The notes: a model not told the origin generated them from the sequence alone. Counted from the stretch's first letter, positions 31,568 to 42,895 are shown. The stretch: DNA of 64,000 bases from Streptomyces sp. D2-8 (GCF_023184515.1 NZ_JAAHBP010000025.1:1-64000), one strand, 5' to 3'. A program made the numbers and translations.

Positions 31568-31589
31568 CTTCGCCATGCCGGTGCCGCGA

Positions 31590-33545
<1,956 letters not shown>

Positions 33546-33850
33546 GGCATCTGCCTTTCCCAGGGTGTCCGTTGTGTCCCAGGCCACAGCTCATCAGACC
33601 CGGGGGTGCGATGACAAGGGCCGACCGCCGATTGGTTTAGACCTGTCGTGCGGTGCTGTCGGGGACCGGGGTCATCCGTACCCACGGACGCCGACCAGGG
33701 AAAGTTCAGTCCGTCTGCTGCCCTTCACTCGCATCGCTGCGGAGCCGAGGCGGAAGCGCGGCGGCGTTCAGGAGGGCGGAGCGGCCGGGCGGAGCGGCCG
33801 GGCCGGGACGGCGGACGGTCGGCAGCCGTCCGGGGAGCGGTCCGGTCCGG

Positions 33851-33923
33851 CGGGCCACAGGGTGTGCCCCGGGTTCGATCGGGGGCGGGCCACAGGGTTG
33901 TGCCCCCGAGGTCGATCGGGGGC
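33851..33923. repeat. Two imperfect 36-37-bp tandem copies
   Basis: Both copies run CGGGCCACAGGG, then TGTGCCCC, then TCGATCGGGGGC, differing by a few bases. Each can form a GTGCCCC/GGGGCAC-type hairpin. Confidence 0.65.
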
Positions 33924-33926
33924 ACA
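33899..33926 (-). terminator. Terminator after SulP-CA gene
   Basis: A perfect 11-bp stem (TGTGCCCCCGA with TCGGGGGCACA) and a six-base loop, within the second tandem copy, 47 bp beyond the stop. Confidence 0.65.
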
Positions 33927-33972
33927 CCCTCATCCGGTGCCGGGCGGCACGCACCCTGCCCCGGTGCCAGGC

Positions 33973-36342
33973 TCACGCCGTCAGGTCCGACTCCCGTACG
34001 CGGTCGAAGACGCCGCCGGTGTCCGTCTCGGTGAGCAGGTACGCCTCGGCCTCGCCCACGTGGAAGTACATCCCGTGCAGCTCCAGGGCGCCCTTCTCGA
34101 GGGCCCGGGCCACCGAGTCGTGGGCGCGCAGGTGCTCCAGCTGCTGGACGACGTTCGTCAAGCAGAGCTGCTCGACCGCGTCCTCGGGGGAGCGCCCGGC
34201 CAGCGTGCCCCAGCCCAGCCTGTCCTCGGCCATGCGCTCCAGGCTCGGCAGCCCGTGCCGCAGCCACCGCTTGAGCGGGGTCCGGGCGCCGCCGGGCTCG
34301 GCGTTGAGCAGCGCCTGCATGGCGCCGCAACCCGAGTGCCCGCACACCGTGATGGACCGCACCTGGAGCACGTCCACCGCGTACTCGATCGCGGCCGAAA
34401 CCGAGTCGTCGCCGCGCTCCTCGCCCGGGCGCGGCACGAGGTTGCCCACGTTGCGCACGACGAACAGGTCGCCCGGACCACTGGAGGTGATCATCGATGT
34501 GACCAGTCGGGAGTCGGCGCAGGTCAGGAAGAGCTGCGAGGGCCGCTGCCCCTCACGCGCCAGCCGGGCCAGCTCGCTGCGCACCAGGGGCGCGGTGTTG
34601 CGCTGGAACGCGCTGATACCACGCGCCAGTTCGTGCCCGCTGGCTCCGCCGGGCCCCGTCGGGTCCGGCTCGGAGCGGTCCGTCCCGTCCGGGTTCTTGC
34701 CGGAGGGGGATGCGGACGGGGGGCGGTCGCACTGGTGGTTGAGCCAGGGTGTCCAGGGCCGGCAGCGGCAGCTGGTGAAGGTCTGCGGCTCGGAGATGCG
34801 GGTGCCGGAATGGCGGCCGGTGATCTCCACGGTGCCCCCCTGCGCGGTGTGCGTCTTCTGCCAGTCCTGCAACGTCTCGAACGCCGCATGGTCCATGAAC
34901 GAGCCGTCCAGCTCGACGACGGCGTCGGCACCGTGGGGCACGCGATGCAGGACCCGGCTCAGCCGGGGTACCGCGAGGAAGGTCAACTGTCCTCTGACGT
35001 GTACGTGATGGACTCCTTCCCTCTCTTCGTGGGTGATGCGGGTGCGGGTGAGGCGGTGCAGGGCGACGCCGACGGCCATGGCGATGCCGAGCGCCACGCC
35101 CTCCAGGACGCCGAGGGAGACCACGCCGAGGGTGGTGACGGCGTAGACCCAGACTTCCCGGTGGCGGGTCACCGTGCGGATGTGGTTCAGGGACACCATC
35201 TGGATGCCGACGGCCATCACCAGGGCGGCGAGCGAGGCGAGCGGGATCAGCTCCAGGGCCGGGACCATCAGCAGCGCGGCGATCACTACGAGAACGCCGT
35301 GCAGCATCGTGGAGTTCCGGCTGACCGCTCCCGCGTGCACATTCGCCGAACTCCGCACGGCCACACCGGCGATGGGCAGTCCGCCGAGCGAGCCGGAGAC
35401 GATGTTGGCGGCGCCCTGCCCGAGCAGTTCGCGGTCGAGGCGGGAACGCCCGACACGGGCGGACAGGCCCGGCCGGCCGGCCACCAGCTTGTCCACGGCG
35501 ACCGCGCCGAGCAGCGACTGCACGCTGCACACCAGGGTGGTGGTGAGCACGGCGGCGACCAGACCGAGCACGGGGCCCTCGGGCAGTCCGGCCAGGGCGT
35601 GGTTGCTCCAGGACGGCAGGTCGACCTTGGGCAGGCGGAGCCCGGCGAGGGTGGCGGCTGCGGTCGCCCCGGCGACGGCGACGAGCGCGGCCGGGACCTT
35701 GCGCAGCACGCGTCCGGCCCGGCCGGGCAGTCTCGGCCAGAGCAGCAGCAGCGCCAGGGTCAGCACACTCACCGACACGGCCGCGGGGTGCATCTGCGCC
35801 AACTGGGCGGGCAGCGCACGGAGGTTGTCGGGGACGGAACTCTGCGGGGTGCCGCCGAGCACGATGTGCAGCTGGGCGACGGCGATGGTGACGCCGATCC
35901 CGGCGAGCATGCCGTGCACGATGGCGGGGCTGACGGCGAGGGCGCCACGGGCCACGCGCAGGCAGCCCAGGCCGAGTTGGGCGAGGCCGGCGAGTACGGT
36001 GATGGCGCAGGTCGTCCGCCAGCCGTAGCGCTGGATGAGGTCGGCGGTGACGACGGTGAGTCCGGCGGCCGGTCCGCTCACCTGGAGCGGGGAGCCGCCG
36101 AGCCGCCCGGCGACCAGTCCGCCCACGGCGGCGGCGACGAGGCCGGCCTGGAGGGGGGCGCCGGTGGCGAGGGCGATACCCAGGGACAGGGGCAGGGCGA
36201 TCAGGAAGACCGCGATCGAGGCCGACACATCGGCACCCGCGATCCGGAATCGGCGGGGCCCGGTCGGCGGCGGACTGTGGGGCGGATGGGTGCGTTCGGT
36301 TCGGTTCGGGTCGGCGGCGCGTGTGGGGACGCAGGCTGACAT
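33973..36342 (-). CDS. SulP anion transporter fused to beta-carbonic anhydrase
   Basis: 789 residues from ATG 36342, nine bases after GGAGGAGA. Residues about 30-430 hold 10-12 membrane helices of the SulP family (DVSASIAVFLIALPLSLGIA, GSPLQVSGPAAGLTVV). A STAS domain follows (VRGQLTFLAVPRLSRVL, AVVELDGSFMDHAAFETL). The last part is a beta-carbonic anhydrase with zinc ligands Cys and Asp in TCADSR (about residue 605) and His and Cys in GHSGCGAM (about 669). The fusion couples bicarbonate transport to CO2/HCO3- interconversion. A proline-rich linker separates the two enzymes. Confidence 0.95.
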   Translation of the reverse strand: MSACVPTRAADPNRTERTHPPHSPPPTGPRRFRIAGADVSASIAVFLIALPLSLGIALATGAPLQAGLVAAAVGGLVAGRLGGSPLQVSGPAAGLTVVTADLIQRYGWRTTCAITVLAGLAQLGLGCLRVARGALAVSPAIVHGMLAGIGVTIAVAQLHIVLGGTPQSSVPDNLRALPAQLAQMHPAAVSVSVLTLALLLLWPRLPGRAGRVLRKVPAALVAVAGATAAATLAGLRLPKVDLPSWSNHALAGLPEGPVLGLVAAVLTTTLVCSVQSLLGAVAVDKLVAGRPGLSARVGRSRLDRELLGQGAANIVSGSLGGLPIAGVAVRSSANVHAGAVSRNSTMLHGVLVVIAALLMVPALELIPLASLAALVMAVGIQMVSLNHIRTVTRHREVWVYAVTTLGVVSLGVLEGVALGIAMAVGVALHRLTRTRITHEEREGVHHVHVRGQLTFLAVPRLSRVLHRVPHGADAVVELDGSFMDHAAFETLQDWQKTHTAQGGTVEITGRHSGTRISEPQTFTSCRCRPWTPWLNHQCDRPPSASPSGKNPDGTDRSEPDPTGPGGASGHELARGISAFQRNTAPLVRSELARLAREGQRPSQLFLTCADSRLVTSMITSSGPGDLFVVRNVGNLVPRPGEERGDDSVSAAIEYAVDVLQVRSITVCGHSGCGAMQALLNAEPGGARTPLKRWLRHGLPSLERMAEDRLGWGTLAGRSPEDAVEQLCLTNVVQQLEHLRAHDSVARALEKGALELHGMYFHVGEAEAYLLTETDTGGVFDRVRESDLTA

Positions 36343-36631
36343 GGCTTCCCGTCTCCTCCGGGGCTGCGCGGTCGCGTAACTGAGGGTCCCGCTCGGGGCG
36401 GGGTCGGTCGCGGCGGTCACGGCGTGAATCGGCGGGATGAATCAACGCTCGGTAAACGGATCGTAATGCAGAGTAAAGGGCGAGCATAGACTTTACGGGC
36501 AAATGGGTGAATAGATCACTTAGAAGAGTGAAGTGGCTATTTGATCGGCTTGTCGTACTAATTCCTTCTCGGTCTCGTGCGAATTTGGCGGCGCTGTCCG
36601 CACCCGAGAGAAGGAAGAAGGTGGGCGGAAC

Positions 36632-37897
36632 ATGGCCGCCACCCACAGGATCGCCGCGGGTTCCGTGATCGCCGCGGTCTGCGCCGCATCGCTCGCCGGT
36701 TGCGCGACCGGCACCCCCGGGCAGGAGAACGCCCGACCGAAGAAGGCGACGCCGGCCCAGGCGCCGAAGAGCGCGGTCCGGCTGATCGGAGACGGCTCCA
36801 CCGCCTACACCGGAGCCCAGCCGCACCTGCCCAGACCGGAACGCCTGCGGCCCGGCCAGAAGCCCCCGCAGTTCGTCGTCTTCTCCTGGGACGGTGCGGG
36901 CGAGGACAGCCAGAAGCTGTTCTCCCACTTCCGCAAGGTCGCCAGGGAGAACAACGCGACCATGACGTACTTCCTGAGCGGCGTGTACATGCTGCCGGAC
37001 GACGAGCGCGACCAGTACCGGCCGCCGCAGCACTCCCCGGGCCGTTCCGACATCGGCTTCAACGACCGCCGCGGCATCGCCGCCACCGCGAAACAGCTGC
37101 GTCTGGCGTGGCTGGAGGGCAACGAGATCGGCACCCATTTCAACGGCCACTTCTGCGGCAGCGGCGGCGGCGTCGGCGAGTGGTCGGTCGAGGACTGGAA
37201 GGACGAGATCTCCCAGGCCAAGCAGTTCGTGAAGACCTGGAAGACCAACACCGGCCTGAAGGGCGCGCCCCCGCTGCCCTTCGACTACGACAAGGAGCTC
37301 ATCGGCGCCCGCACGCCCTGCCTGGAGGGTCAGCGCAACTTCATGACGGCGGCCCGCGATCTGGGCTTCCGCTATGACACCAGCGGCGTCAACGACCAGG
37401 TCTGGCCGAAGCAGAAGCAGGGCCTGTGGGACGTGTCCATGCAGCTCGTGCCGTTCCCCGGCCACTCCTTCGAGCAGCTCACCATGGACTACAACTTCAT
37501 GGTCAACCAGTCGGGCACCACCACCCAGGGCAACCCCGCCAAGTTCGACTTCTGGGGCGACCAGATGCGCGACGGCCTGCTCAAGGGCTTCTCACGGGCC
37601 TACAACGGCAACCGCGCGCCCCTGATCATCGGCAACCACTTCGAGTCCTGGAACGGCGGCACCTATATGCGGGCCATCGAGGAGGTCATCGAGACGGTGT
37701 GCACCAAGGAGGAGGTGCGCTGCGTCTCGTTCCGGCAGCTCGTGGACTGGCTGGACGCCCAGGACCCGAAGACGCTGGAGAAGCTGCGCACCCTGCAGGT
37801 CGGACAGGCGCCCAAGGAGGGCTGGGCGTCCTTCCTGTCGGACCGGCCCGCCCCGGCGCCCAAGGGCGTGCCCGGGGCTCCGGCGGCCAGGAGGTAG
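36632..37897 (+). CDS. Polysaccharide-deacetylase-like lipoprotein
   Basis: 421 residues with a lipoprotein signal: basic start, hydrophobic core and lipobox LAGC with Cys24. The mature part has FVVFSWDGAGEDSQKLFSHF, NATMTYFLSGVYML, EIGTHFNGHFCG and RTPCLEGQRNFM. These recall the ordered motifs of NodB-type deacetylases, though Asp and His ligands are spaced differently from classic members. It probably acts on cell-wall or exported glycans outside the membrane. The AT-rich stretch before it (36440-36600) likely holds its promoter. Confidence 0.8.
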   Translation: MAATHRIAAGSVIAAVCAASLAGCATGTPGQENARPKKATPAQAPKSAVRLIGDGSTAYTGAQPHLPRPERLRPGQKPPQFVVFSWDGAGEDSQKLFSHFRKVARENNATMTYFLSGVYMLPDDERDQYRPPQHSPGRSDIGFNDRRGIAATAKQLRLAWLEGNEIGTHFNGHFCGSGGGVGEWSVEDWKDEISQAKQFVKTWKTNTGLKGAPPLPFDYDKELIGARTPCLEGQRNFMTAARDLGFRYDTSGVNDQVWPKQKQGLWDVSMQLVPFPGHSFEQLTMDYNFMVNQSGTTTQGNPAKFDFWGDQMRDGLLKGFSRAYNGNRAPLIIGNHFESWNGGTYMRAIEEVIETVCTKEEVRCVSFRQLVDWLDAQDPKTLEKLRTLQVGQAPKEGWASFLSDRPAPAPKGVPGAPAARR

Positions 37898-37901
37898 CCC
37901 T

Positions 37902-37920
37902 CCGGGCGGACATCGCCCGG
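37902..37920 (+). terminator. Hairpin after deacetylase gene
   Basis: A 7-bp stem CCGGGCG/CGCCCGG with a five-base loop starts five bases after the stop codon. Confidence 0.5.
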
Positions 37921-37987
37921 CGCACGCGCGCGTGAAGAAGGCCACTCCGCCGTGGGGCGGGGCCCCGGGGTGCGTAGGGTCGTACTC

Positions 37988-38812
37988 ATGAGTACAGCAG
38001 GCGCGACCGCCGATCCCCTCGCGGCCCTGGGGGCGCTGCCCGGAGTGGCCGATTCCGTGGAGTCCGTACGCAAGGCCGTGGACCGGGTCTACGGGCACCG
38101 GGTCATGCGGCGGCGCAGCAACGCGATCACCTCGGAGGCCGCTCTGCGCGGAGCCCGCGGCTCGGCCGCACTGTCCGGAGCTGACTGGGCCCTGGAGGAG
38201 GTGCGCCGGCGTACGGACTTCAGCGGTGACGACGAGGCCCGCACCGTGGGTGCCGCCCTACGGCTCACCGCGGAGGCGGGCCAGCTGCTGTCGATCTGGC
38301 GGCAGTCGCCCCTGCGGGTGCTGGCCCGGCTGCACCTGGTGGCGGCCGCGGACAAGGCCGACCAGGTGGGGCGGCCCCGTAAGGAGGGCGAGCCGGTCGA
38401 CGAGCCGCTCGTCGGACTGCCGCTGCCGAGCGCCACCGAGACGCACGGCAGGCTGGACGGACTGGCCGGACTGATCATCGCGGGCGGCTCCGCACCGGCG
38501 CTGGTGACGGCCGCCGTCGTGCACGGCGAACTGCTCGCCCTGCGCCCCTTCACGTCCCACAACGGCCTGGTCGCCCGCACGGCCGAGCGCATCGTCCTGG
38601 TCGGCAGCGGCCTGGACCCGAAGTCGGTCTGCGCGGCCGAGGTCGGCCATGCCGAGCTGGGACGCGACGCGTACCTGGAAGCCCTCGACGGGTACGTCTC
38701 CGGTACCCCGGAGGGCGTCGCCGCCTGGATCGCCCACTGCGGCAGGGCGGTCGAACTGGGGGCCCGCGAGTCGATGGCGGTGTGCGAGGCGCTGCAGCGC
38801 GGAGCGGCGTGA
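37988..38812 (+). CDS. Fic-fold protein with degenerate motif
   Basis: 274 residues from ATG 37988. A helical protein whose C-terminal half carries HGELLALRPFTSHNGLVARTAERIVL (spanning about residues 178-203), which aligns with the Fic core HPFxxGNGRxxR. The catalytic His is replaced by Arg (RPF) and GNGR by HNGLVAR, so AMP transfer by the standard mechanism is unlikely. It was historically called an oxidoreductase in Streptomyces, which the sequence does not support. It lies before the HAD and tad genes. A structural or inhibitory role is possible. Confidence 0.75.
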   Translation: MSTAGATADPLAALGALPGVADSVESVRKAVDRVYGHRVMRRRSNAITSEAALRGARGSAALSGADWALEEVRRRTDFSGDDEARTVGAALRLTAEAGQLLSIWRQSPLRVLARLHLVAAADKADQVGRPRKEGEPVDEPLVGLPLPSATETHGRLDGLAGLIIAGGSAPALVTAAVVHGELLALRPFTSHNGLVARTAERIVLVGSGLDPKSVCAAEVGHAELGRDAYLEALDGYVSGTPEGVAAWIAHCGRAVELGARESMAVCEALQRGAA

Positions 38813-38835
38813 CATCGACCGGCCGGAAAAATGAT

Positions 38836-38863
38836 GCGGCGGTACGAGTTCTCGTACCGCCGC
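38836..38863 (+). terminator. Terminator after Fic-fold gene
   Basis: A perfect 13-bp stem GCGGCGGTACGAG/CTCGTACCGCCGC with two loop bases, 23 bp after the stop. Confidence 0.8.
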
Positions 38864-39148
38864 TGGCATGAGCATCGGGTTACCAAGCGTCCTCGATATA
38901 TGCCCATCAGGTCGGGAGCTTTGCCCGTCACCTGGTGCGGCTGGCCCGTATTCGACGGGTCGACGTCGCGTGGGTGCCCGGTGTTCATGCTCGGTCCGTG
39001 GGGCCAAATGCGTAAAAAAGGTGATCCTCTCGGATGTCCTTGGTCTCGCGGGCCGTTGAGTCCTTTGTACTCCTGCCCCGGAGCAAGCGGAAGCCCAGAC
39101 TGCACTTCTTTACTTTCGGGTTCACACAGTGCTTGGCGTCGCCGCAGG
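38864..39148. other. Gap holding a possible small reverse-strand frame
   Basis: This stretch is AT-richer than its surroundings. On the reverse strand a 46-codon frame from GTG 39125 to a stop at 38985 reads NPKVKKCSLGFRLLRGR at its start and DHLFYAFGPTDRA at its end. It lacks a ribosome site, so it is not called as a gene. Confidence 0.25.
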
Positions 39149-39955
39149 TCAAGCGACCGTCGCCCGGCGCCTGTTCGCGTACCAGACGAGTCCCGCGGTG
39201 GCCGCAGCGGCGCCTATCGCGGCGACCGCGACGAGCGCCGGACGCGGTGGTACGGAGAACGCGGGAAGGCGCTGCTTGAGCCGGACCGGGCGGTGGAAGT
39301 CCAGGATCGGCCAGCCGCGCGCGAGGGCCTCGCGGCGCAGCGCCCTGTCCGGATTCACGGCATGCGGATGGCCCACGGACTCCAGCATCGGCACATCGGT
39401 CGCCGAGTCGCTGTAGGCGTAGCAGCGGCTGAGGTCGTACCCCTCGGACTCGGCCAGCTCCCTGACGGCCTCGGCCTTGGTCGGACCGTAGGCGTAGTAC
39501 TCCACCTCGCCGGTGAAACAGCCGTCGTCGCCCACGACCATGCGGGTGGCGACCACGCGGTCCGCGCCCAGCAGCTCGCCGATCGGCTCGACCACCTCCG
39601 CGCCCGACGTGGACACGATCACGACGTCGCGGCCGGCGGTGTGGTGCTCCTCGATGAGGGAGGCGGCCTCGTCGTAGATGATCGGGTCGATCAGGTCGTG
39701 CAGCGTCTCGGCGACGATCTCCTTGACCTGTTGCACGTTCCAACCGCGGCACAGGGCGGACAGATAGGCGCGCATGCGCTCCATCTGGTCGTGGTCGGCG
39801 CCGCCGGCCAGGAAGACGAACTGGGCATATGCGGTGCGCAAGACGGCCCTGCGGTTGATCAGACCGCCTTGGTAGAACGACTTGCTGAACGTGAGCGTGC
39901 TCGACTTCGCAATGACCGTCTTGTCCAGGTCAAAGAAGGCGGCTGTGCGGGGCAT
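39149..39955 (-). CDS. HAD-IB family phosphatase
   Basis: 268 residues from ATG 39955 (an alternative ATG lies nine codons upstream). The nucleophile motif FFDLDKTVI, the threonine/serine motif VIVSTSGAEVV, and YAYSDSATDVPML for motif 4 give the SerB-like HAD fold. The C-terminus has one hydrophobic segment (LVAVAAIGAAAATAGLVWYA), so it is probably membrane-tethered. The S. coelicolor counterpart has been annotated as morphological-differentiation-related. Substrate unknown. Divergent from the tad operon. Confidence 0.88.
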   Translation of the reverse strand: MPRTAAFFDLDKTVIAKSSTLTFSKSFYQGGLINRRAVLRTAYAQFVFLAGGADHDQMERMRAYLSALCRGWNVQQVKEIVAETLHDLIDPIIYDEAASLIEEHHTAGRDVVIVSTSGAEVVEPIGELLGADRVVATRMVVGDDGCFTGEVEYYAYGPTKAEAVRELAESEGYDLSRCYAYSDSATDVPMLESVGHPHAVNPDRALRREALARGWPILDFHRPVRLKQRLPAFSVPPRPALVAVAAIGAAAATAGLVWYANRRRATVA

Positions 39956-40568
39956 CGAGTGGTTTTCCACGCCCCAGAGCATAGGGGCAGCCCATTCGGC
40001 GTAAGGTGGGGCGCGTGGGTTTGCCTGAGAAGGCTCTCGGGTACACCATGGAAGTCACGGATCGTTCGCGACCGTGCTAACCCGGCCCGACTCCTCCCCC
40101 CCCCCGAGTCGGCCGTGGGGACGACCCCCGCTCTCCCCCCCGGCGGGGGTCGTCGCATGTCCGGGTGGGTTTTCTCCCTCTTCGCGCGGCCTGAAAGCCG
40201 CTCTGATGCGGCTCTGGCGCAGGAATTGACATGCCTATGCTCTGTCACGCTGGGTAGTTGACGGACTGCTCTGTGGAGGTCGTACAGAGGGCCTGAGCGG
40301 CTCACCGGGATGGGTGACGGCGATATTCACAACCCCCGGGACGTCCACAGTTATCCACCAAGATCCACACGATTTCCGGGATCGCTGCACCGTGATTCCA
40401 GCGCGTCCCGCTCACGGCGAGTTCATGGCCGGTTCCGAGTACCCGGGAGCGTTTGGCCGGTTTCTGCCGGCCGTTCACAGGGAGGCCGCTTGTCGGTTCT
40501 TCCCACGTTTGGGAATCGCGGGGCCGCAGGGGGCCGCGCGAGTCATGCAGCGAAGGGGGATGGAAATC
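39956..40568. other. Long leader region before the tad operon
   Basis: About 600 bp with no protein gene of normal size. It has a possible ten-codon leader peptide (40048-40080), a dyad CCGACTC/GAGTCGG around a run of ten C (40087-40112), the strong hairpin at 40120-40154, and a TTGACA hexamer at 40226-40231. It may make a small RNA or hold an attenuator. Confidence 0.4.
40120..40154 (+). terminator. Hairpin in the tad leader
   Basis: A 12-bp stem GACGACCCCCGC/GCGGGGGTCGTC with an 11-base pyrimidine loop. It stands 40 bp after a small open frame and over 400 bp before the first tad gene, so it could end a small transcript. Confidence 0.55.
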
Positions 40569-41672
40569 GTGGCCGGAACCGTCACACACGATCCGCCGCC
40601 GGCCGCCGGAGGGCGGCAGGGCGGACCGCTGATCGTCACCGAGGACACCGAACTCCTCGACGACCTGCTGCGCCTGTGCGCGGCGGCGGGTGCCACACCC
40701 GAGGTGCACCACGGGGTGCCGGAGCGCCGAGGCAGCTGGGAGTCCGCGCCCCTCGTCCTGGTCGGCGACGACGCCGCGCGGCGGGTACGCGGGGCCGTGC
40801 GCAGAAGGGGTGTCGTCCTCGTCGGCCGGGACCAGGACGACTCCGGGGTGTGGCGGCGAGCCGTCGAGATCGGCGCCGAGCACGTCCTGATGCTGCCCGA
40901 CGGCGAGCAGTGGCTGGTCGACCGGATCGCCGACGTGGCCGAGGGCGTCGGCCGGCCCGCCCTCACCGTGGGCGTCATCGGTGGCCGGGGCGGGGCCGGA
41001 GCGTCCACGCTCGCGTGCGCCCTCGCCGTCACCTCTGCGCGGGAGGGACTGCGCACCCTCCTCGTGGACGCCGATCCGCTGGGTGGCGGACTCGACGTAC
41101 TCCTCGGCGGAGAGGCGGCCGAAGGGCTGCGCTGGCCCGCGTTCGCCTCCTCCCGCGGACGGGTCGGCGGGGGAGCCCTGGAGGAGTCGCTGCCCGAGCT
41201 GCATTCACTGCGGGTGCTCAGCTGGGACCGCGGCGACCGGATCGCCGTCCCGCCGCAGGCGGTGCGCGCGGTGCTCGCTGCCGCCCGGCGCCGGGGCGGC
41301 ACGGTCGTGGTCGACCTGCCGCGCCGGATCGACGACGGCGTCGCCGAGGTGCTCACCCAGCTGGACGTCGGCGTGCTGGTGGTGCCCGCCGAGCTGCGGG
41401 CCGTCGCGGCCGCGGGGCGGGTGGCCTCCGCGGTCGGTATGGTCCTGCGGGATCTGCGGGTGGCGGTCCGCGGGCCCTACCCGCCGGGGCTCGACGACCG
41501 TGAGGTGGCCCGGCTGCTAGGACTGCCCCTGGTCGGCGAGGTACCGCCCGAGCCGGGGCTGTCGCGCCCGGACGAGGCCACGGCCCCACCGGGTGCCGCG
41601 CCGCGCGGGCCTCTCGCCCGGTTCTGCAAGGAGTTCTGGGAGCGGGCGCTCGTCGAGGCGGGTGCGGCATGA
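40569..41672 (+). CDS. ssd: Septum-site-determining-like ATPase (Ssd/CpaE)
   Basis: 367 residues from GTG 40569, eight bases after AAGGGGGA. The N-terminal third resembles a receiver-like domain (LIVTEDTELLDDLLRLCAAA). A MinD/ParA-like ATPase follows with GGRGGAGASTLACAL (about 138-152), where the usual lysine of the P-loop is absent, as in the Ssd group, and LLVDADPLGGGLDVLLGG. In tad systems this protein localises the secretion machinery. It overlaps tadA by four bases. Confidence 0.88.
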   Translation: MAGTVTHDPPPAAGGRQGGPLIVTEDTELLDDLLRLCAAAGATPEVHHGVPERRGSWESAPLVLVGDDAARRVRGAVRRRGVVLVGRDQDDSGVWRRAVEIGAEHVLMLPDGEQWLVDRIADVAEGVGRPALTVGVIGGRGGAGASTLACALAVTSAREGLRTLLVDADPLGGGLDVLLGGEAAEGLRWPAFASSRGRVGGGALEESLPELHSLRVLSWDRGDRIAVPPQAVRAVLAAARRRGGTVVVDLPRRIDDGVAEVLTQLDVGVLVVPAELRAVAAAGRVASAVGMVLRDLRVAVRGPYPPGLDDREVARLLGLPLVGEVPPEPGLSRPDEATAPPGAAPRGPLARFCKEFWERALVEAGAA

Positions 41673-42895
41673 GCACCCTGGCCGGACTCGAGGGCGCGGC
41701 GCTGCTCGACGGGGTGCGGCGGTGGCTGGCCGAGAGTGGGGCCGAGCCGACCCCCGCGCGCGTGGCGCAGGCCCTGCGGGAGCAGGGGCGGGTCCTCGGG
41801 GACGCCGAAGTCCTGGGGGCCGCCGCACAGTTGCGGTCCGAGCTGGTCGGCAGCGGGCCGCTGGAGCCGCTGCTCGCCGATCCGTCGGTGACGGACGTGC
41901 TGGTGTCGGCCCCGGACCGGGTCTGGGTGGACCGGGGCGGCGGACTGGAGCTGACGTCCGTGCGGTTCGCGGACGCGGCGGCCGTACGACGGCTCGCCCA
42001 GCGCCTCGCCGCCGTGGCCGGGCGCCGCCTGGACGACGCCCGGCCCTGGGCCGATGCCCGGCTGCCCGACGGGACCCGGCTGCACGCGGTGCTGCCGCCG
42101 GTCGCCGTGGGCTGCGCCTGTCTGTCACTGCGGGTCGTACGGCCGCGTGCCTTCACGCTCGGCGAGCTGGTCGCGGCGGGCACGGTGCCGCCGGGCGGGG
42201 ACCGCATGTTGCGTGCTCTGCTCGACGCCCGGCTGTCCTTCCTCGTCAGCGGCGGCACCGGCACCGGCAAGACCACGCTGCTGAGTGCCCTGCTGGGGCT
42301 GGTGGGACCGGACGAGCGGATCGTCCTCGCCGAGGACTCGGCGGAACTGCGGCCCGACCATCCGCACGTCGTGCGGCTGGAGACCAGACCCGCCAACCAG
42401 GAGGGCGCGGGCCTCGTCACCCTCGAGCACCTGGTGCGCCAGGCACTGCGGATGCGGCCCGACCGGCTGGTCGTGGGTGAGGTGCGCGGACCCGAAGTGG
42501 TGCATCTGCTGGCCGCGTTGAACACGGGCCATGAGGGCGGGTGCGGGACCGTGCACGCCAACGCCGCCGCCGATGTACCCGCCCGGCTGGAGGCGCTCGG
42601 CACGGCCGCAGGGCTCGACCGGGCCGCGCTGCACAGCCAGTTGGCGGCCGCCCTCTCCGTGGTGCTGCACCTGGTGCGCGACCGGGCCGGGCGGCGGCGG
42701 ATCGCCGAGGTGCACGTGCTGGAGCGGGACCCGTCGGGGCTGGTGCGGACGGTGCCCGCGCTGCGGTGGGGAGCGGAGGCGTTCGTGCGCGAGCGGGGGT
42801 GGGAGCGGCTGCGGGGGCTGCTTCGAGGCAGGGCGAGCGGAAGCGGGCCGGGTGAGGCCGTGGTGGAGGAGGCGAGTCATGAGGGGGGTGCCTGA
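41669..42895 (+). CDS. tadA: TadA/CpaF-type secretion ATPase
   Basis: 408 residues. Type II/IV secretion ATPase with N-terminal helices (ELVGSGPLEPLLADPSVTDV), Walker A SGGTGTGKTTLL (about 193), Asp box LAEDSAELRPDHPHVVRLE, and Walker B/His motifs RPDRLVVGEVRGPE and GHEGGCGTVHAN. It hydrolyses ATP at the inner face to assemble tight-adherence pili. Overlaps tadB. Confidence 0.95.
   Translation: MSTLAGLEGAALLDGVRRWLAESGAEPTPARVAQALREQGRVLGDAEVLGAAAQLRSELVGSGPLEPLLADPSVTDVLVSAPDRVWVDRGGGLELTSVRFADAAAVRRLAQRLAAVAGRRLDDARPWADARLPDGTRLHAVLPPVAVGCACLSLRVVRPRAFTLGELVAAGTVPPGGDRMLRALLDARLSFLVSGGTGTGKTTLLSALLGLVGPDERIVLAEDSAELRPDHPHVVRLETRPANQEGAGLVTLEHLVRQALRMRPDRLVVGEVRGPEVVHLLAALNTGHEGGCGTVHANAAADVPARLEALGTAAGLDRAALHSQLAAALSVVLHLVRDRAGRRRIAEVHVLERDPSGLVRTVPALRWGAEAFVRERGWERLRGLLRGRASGSGPGEAVVEEASHEGGA

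Larger units (their letters stand above)
33588..33972. other. Gap between acsA and SulP-CA gene
   Basis: Gene-free. Besides the tandem repeat and hairpin at 33851-33926, purine-rich low-complexity GC sequence fills 33760-33850. The acsA promoter must lie at its left end. Confidence 0.4.
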
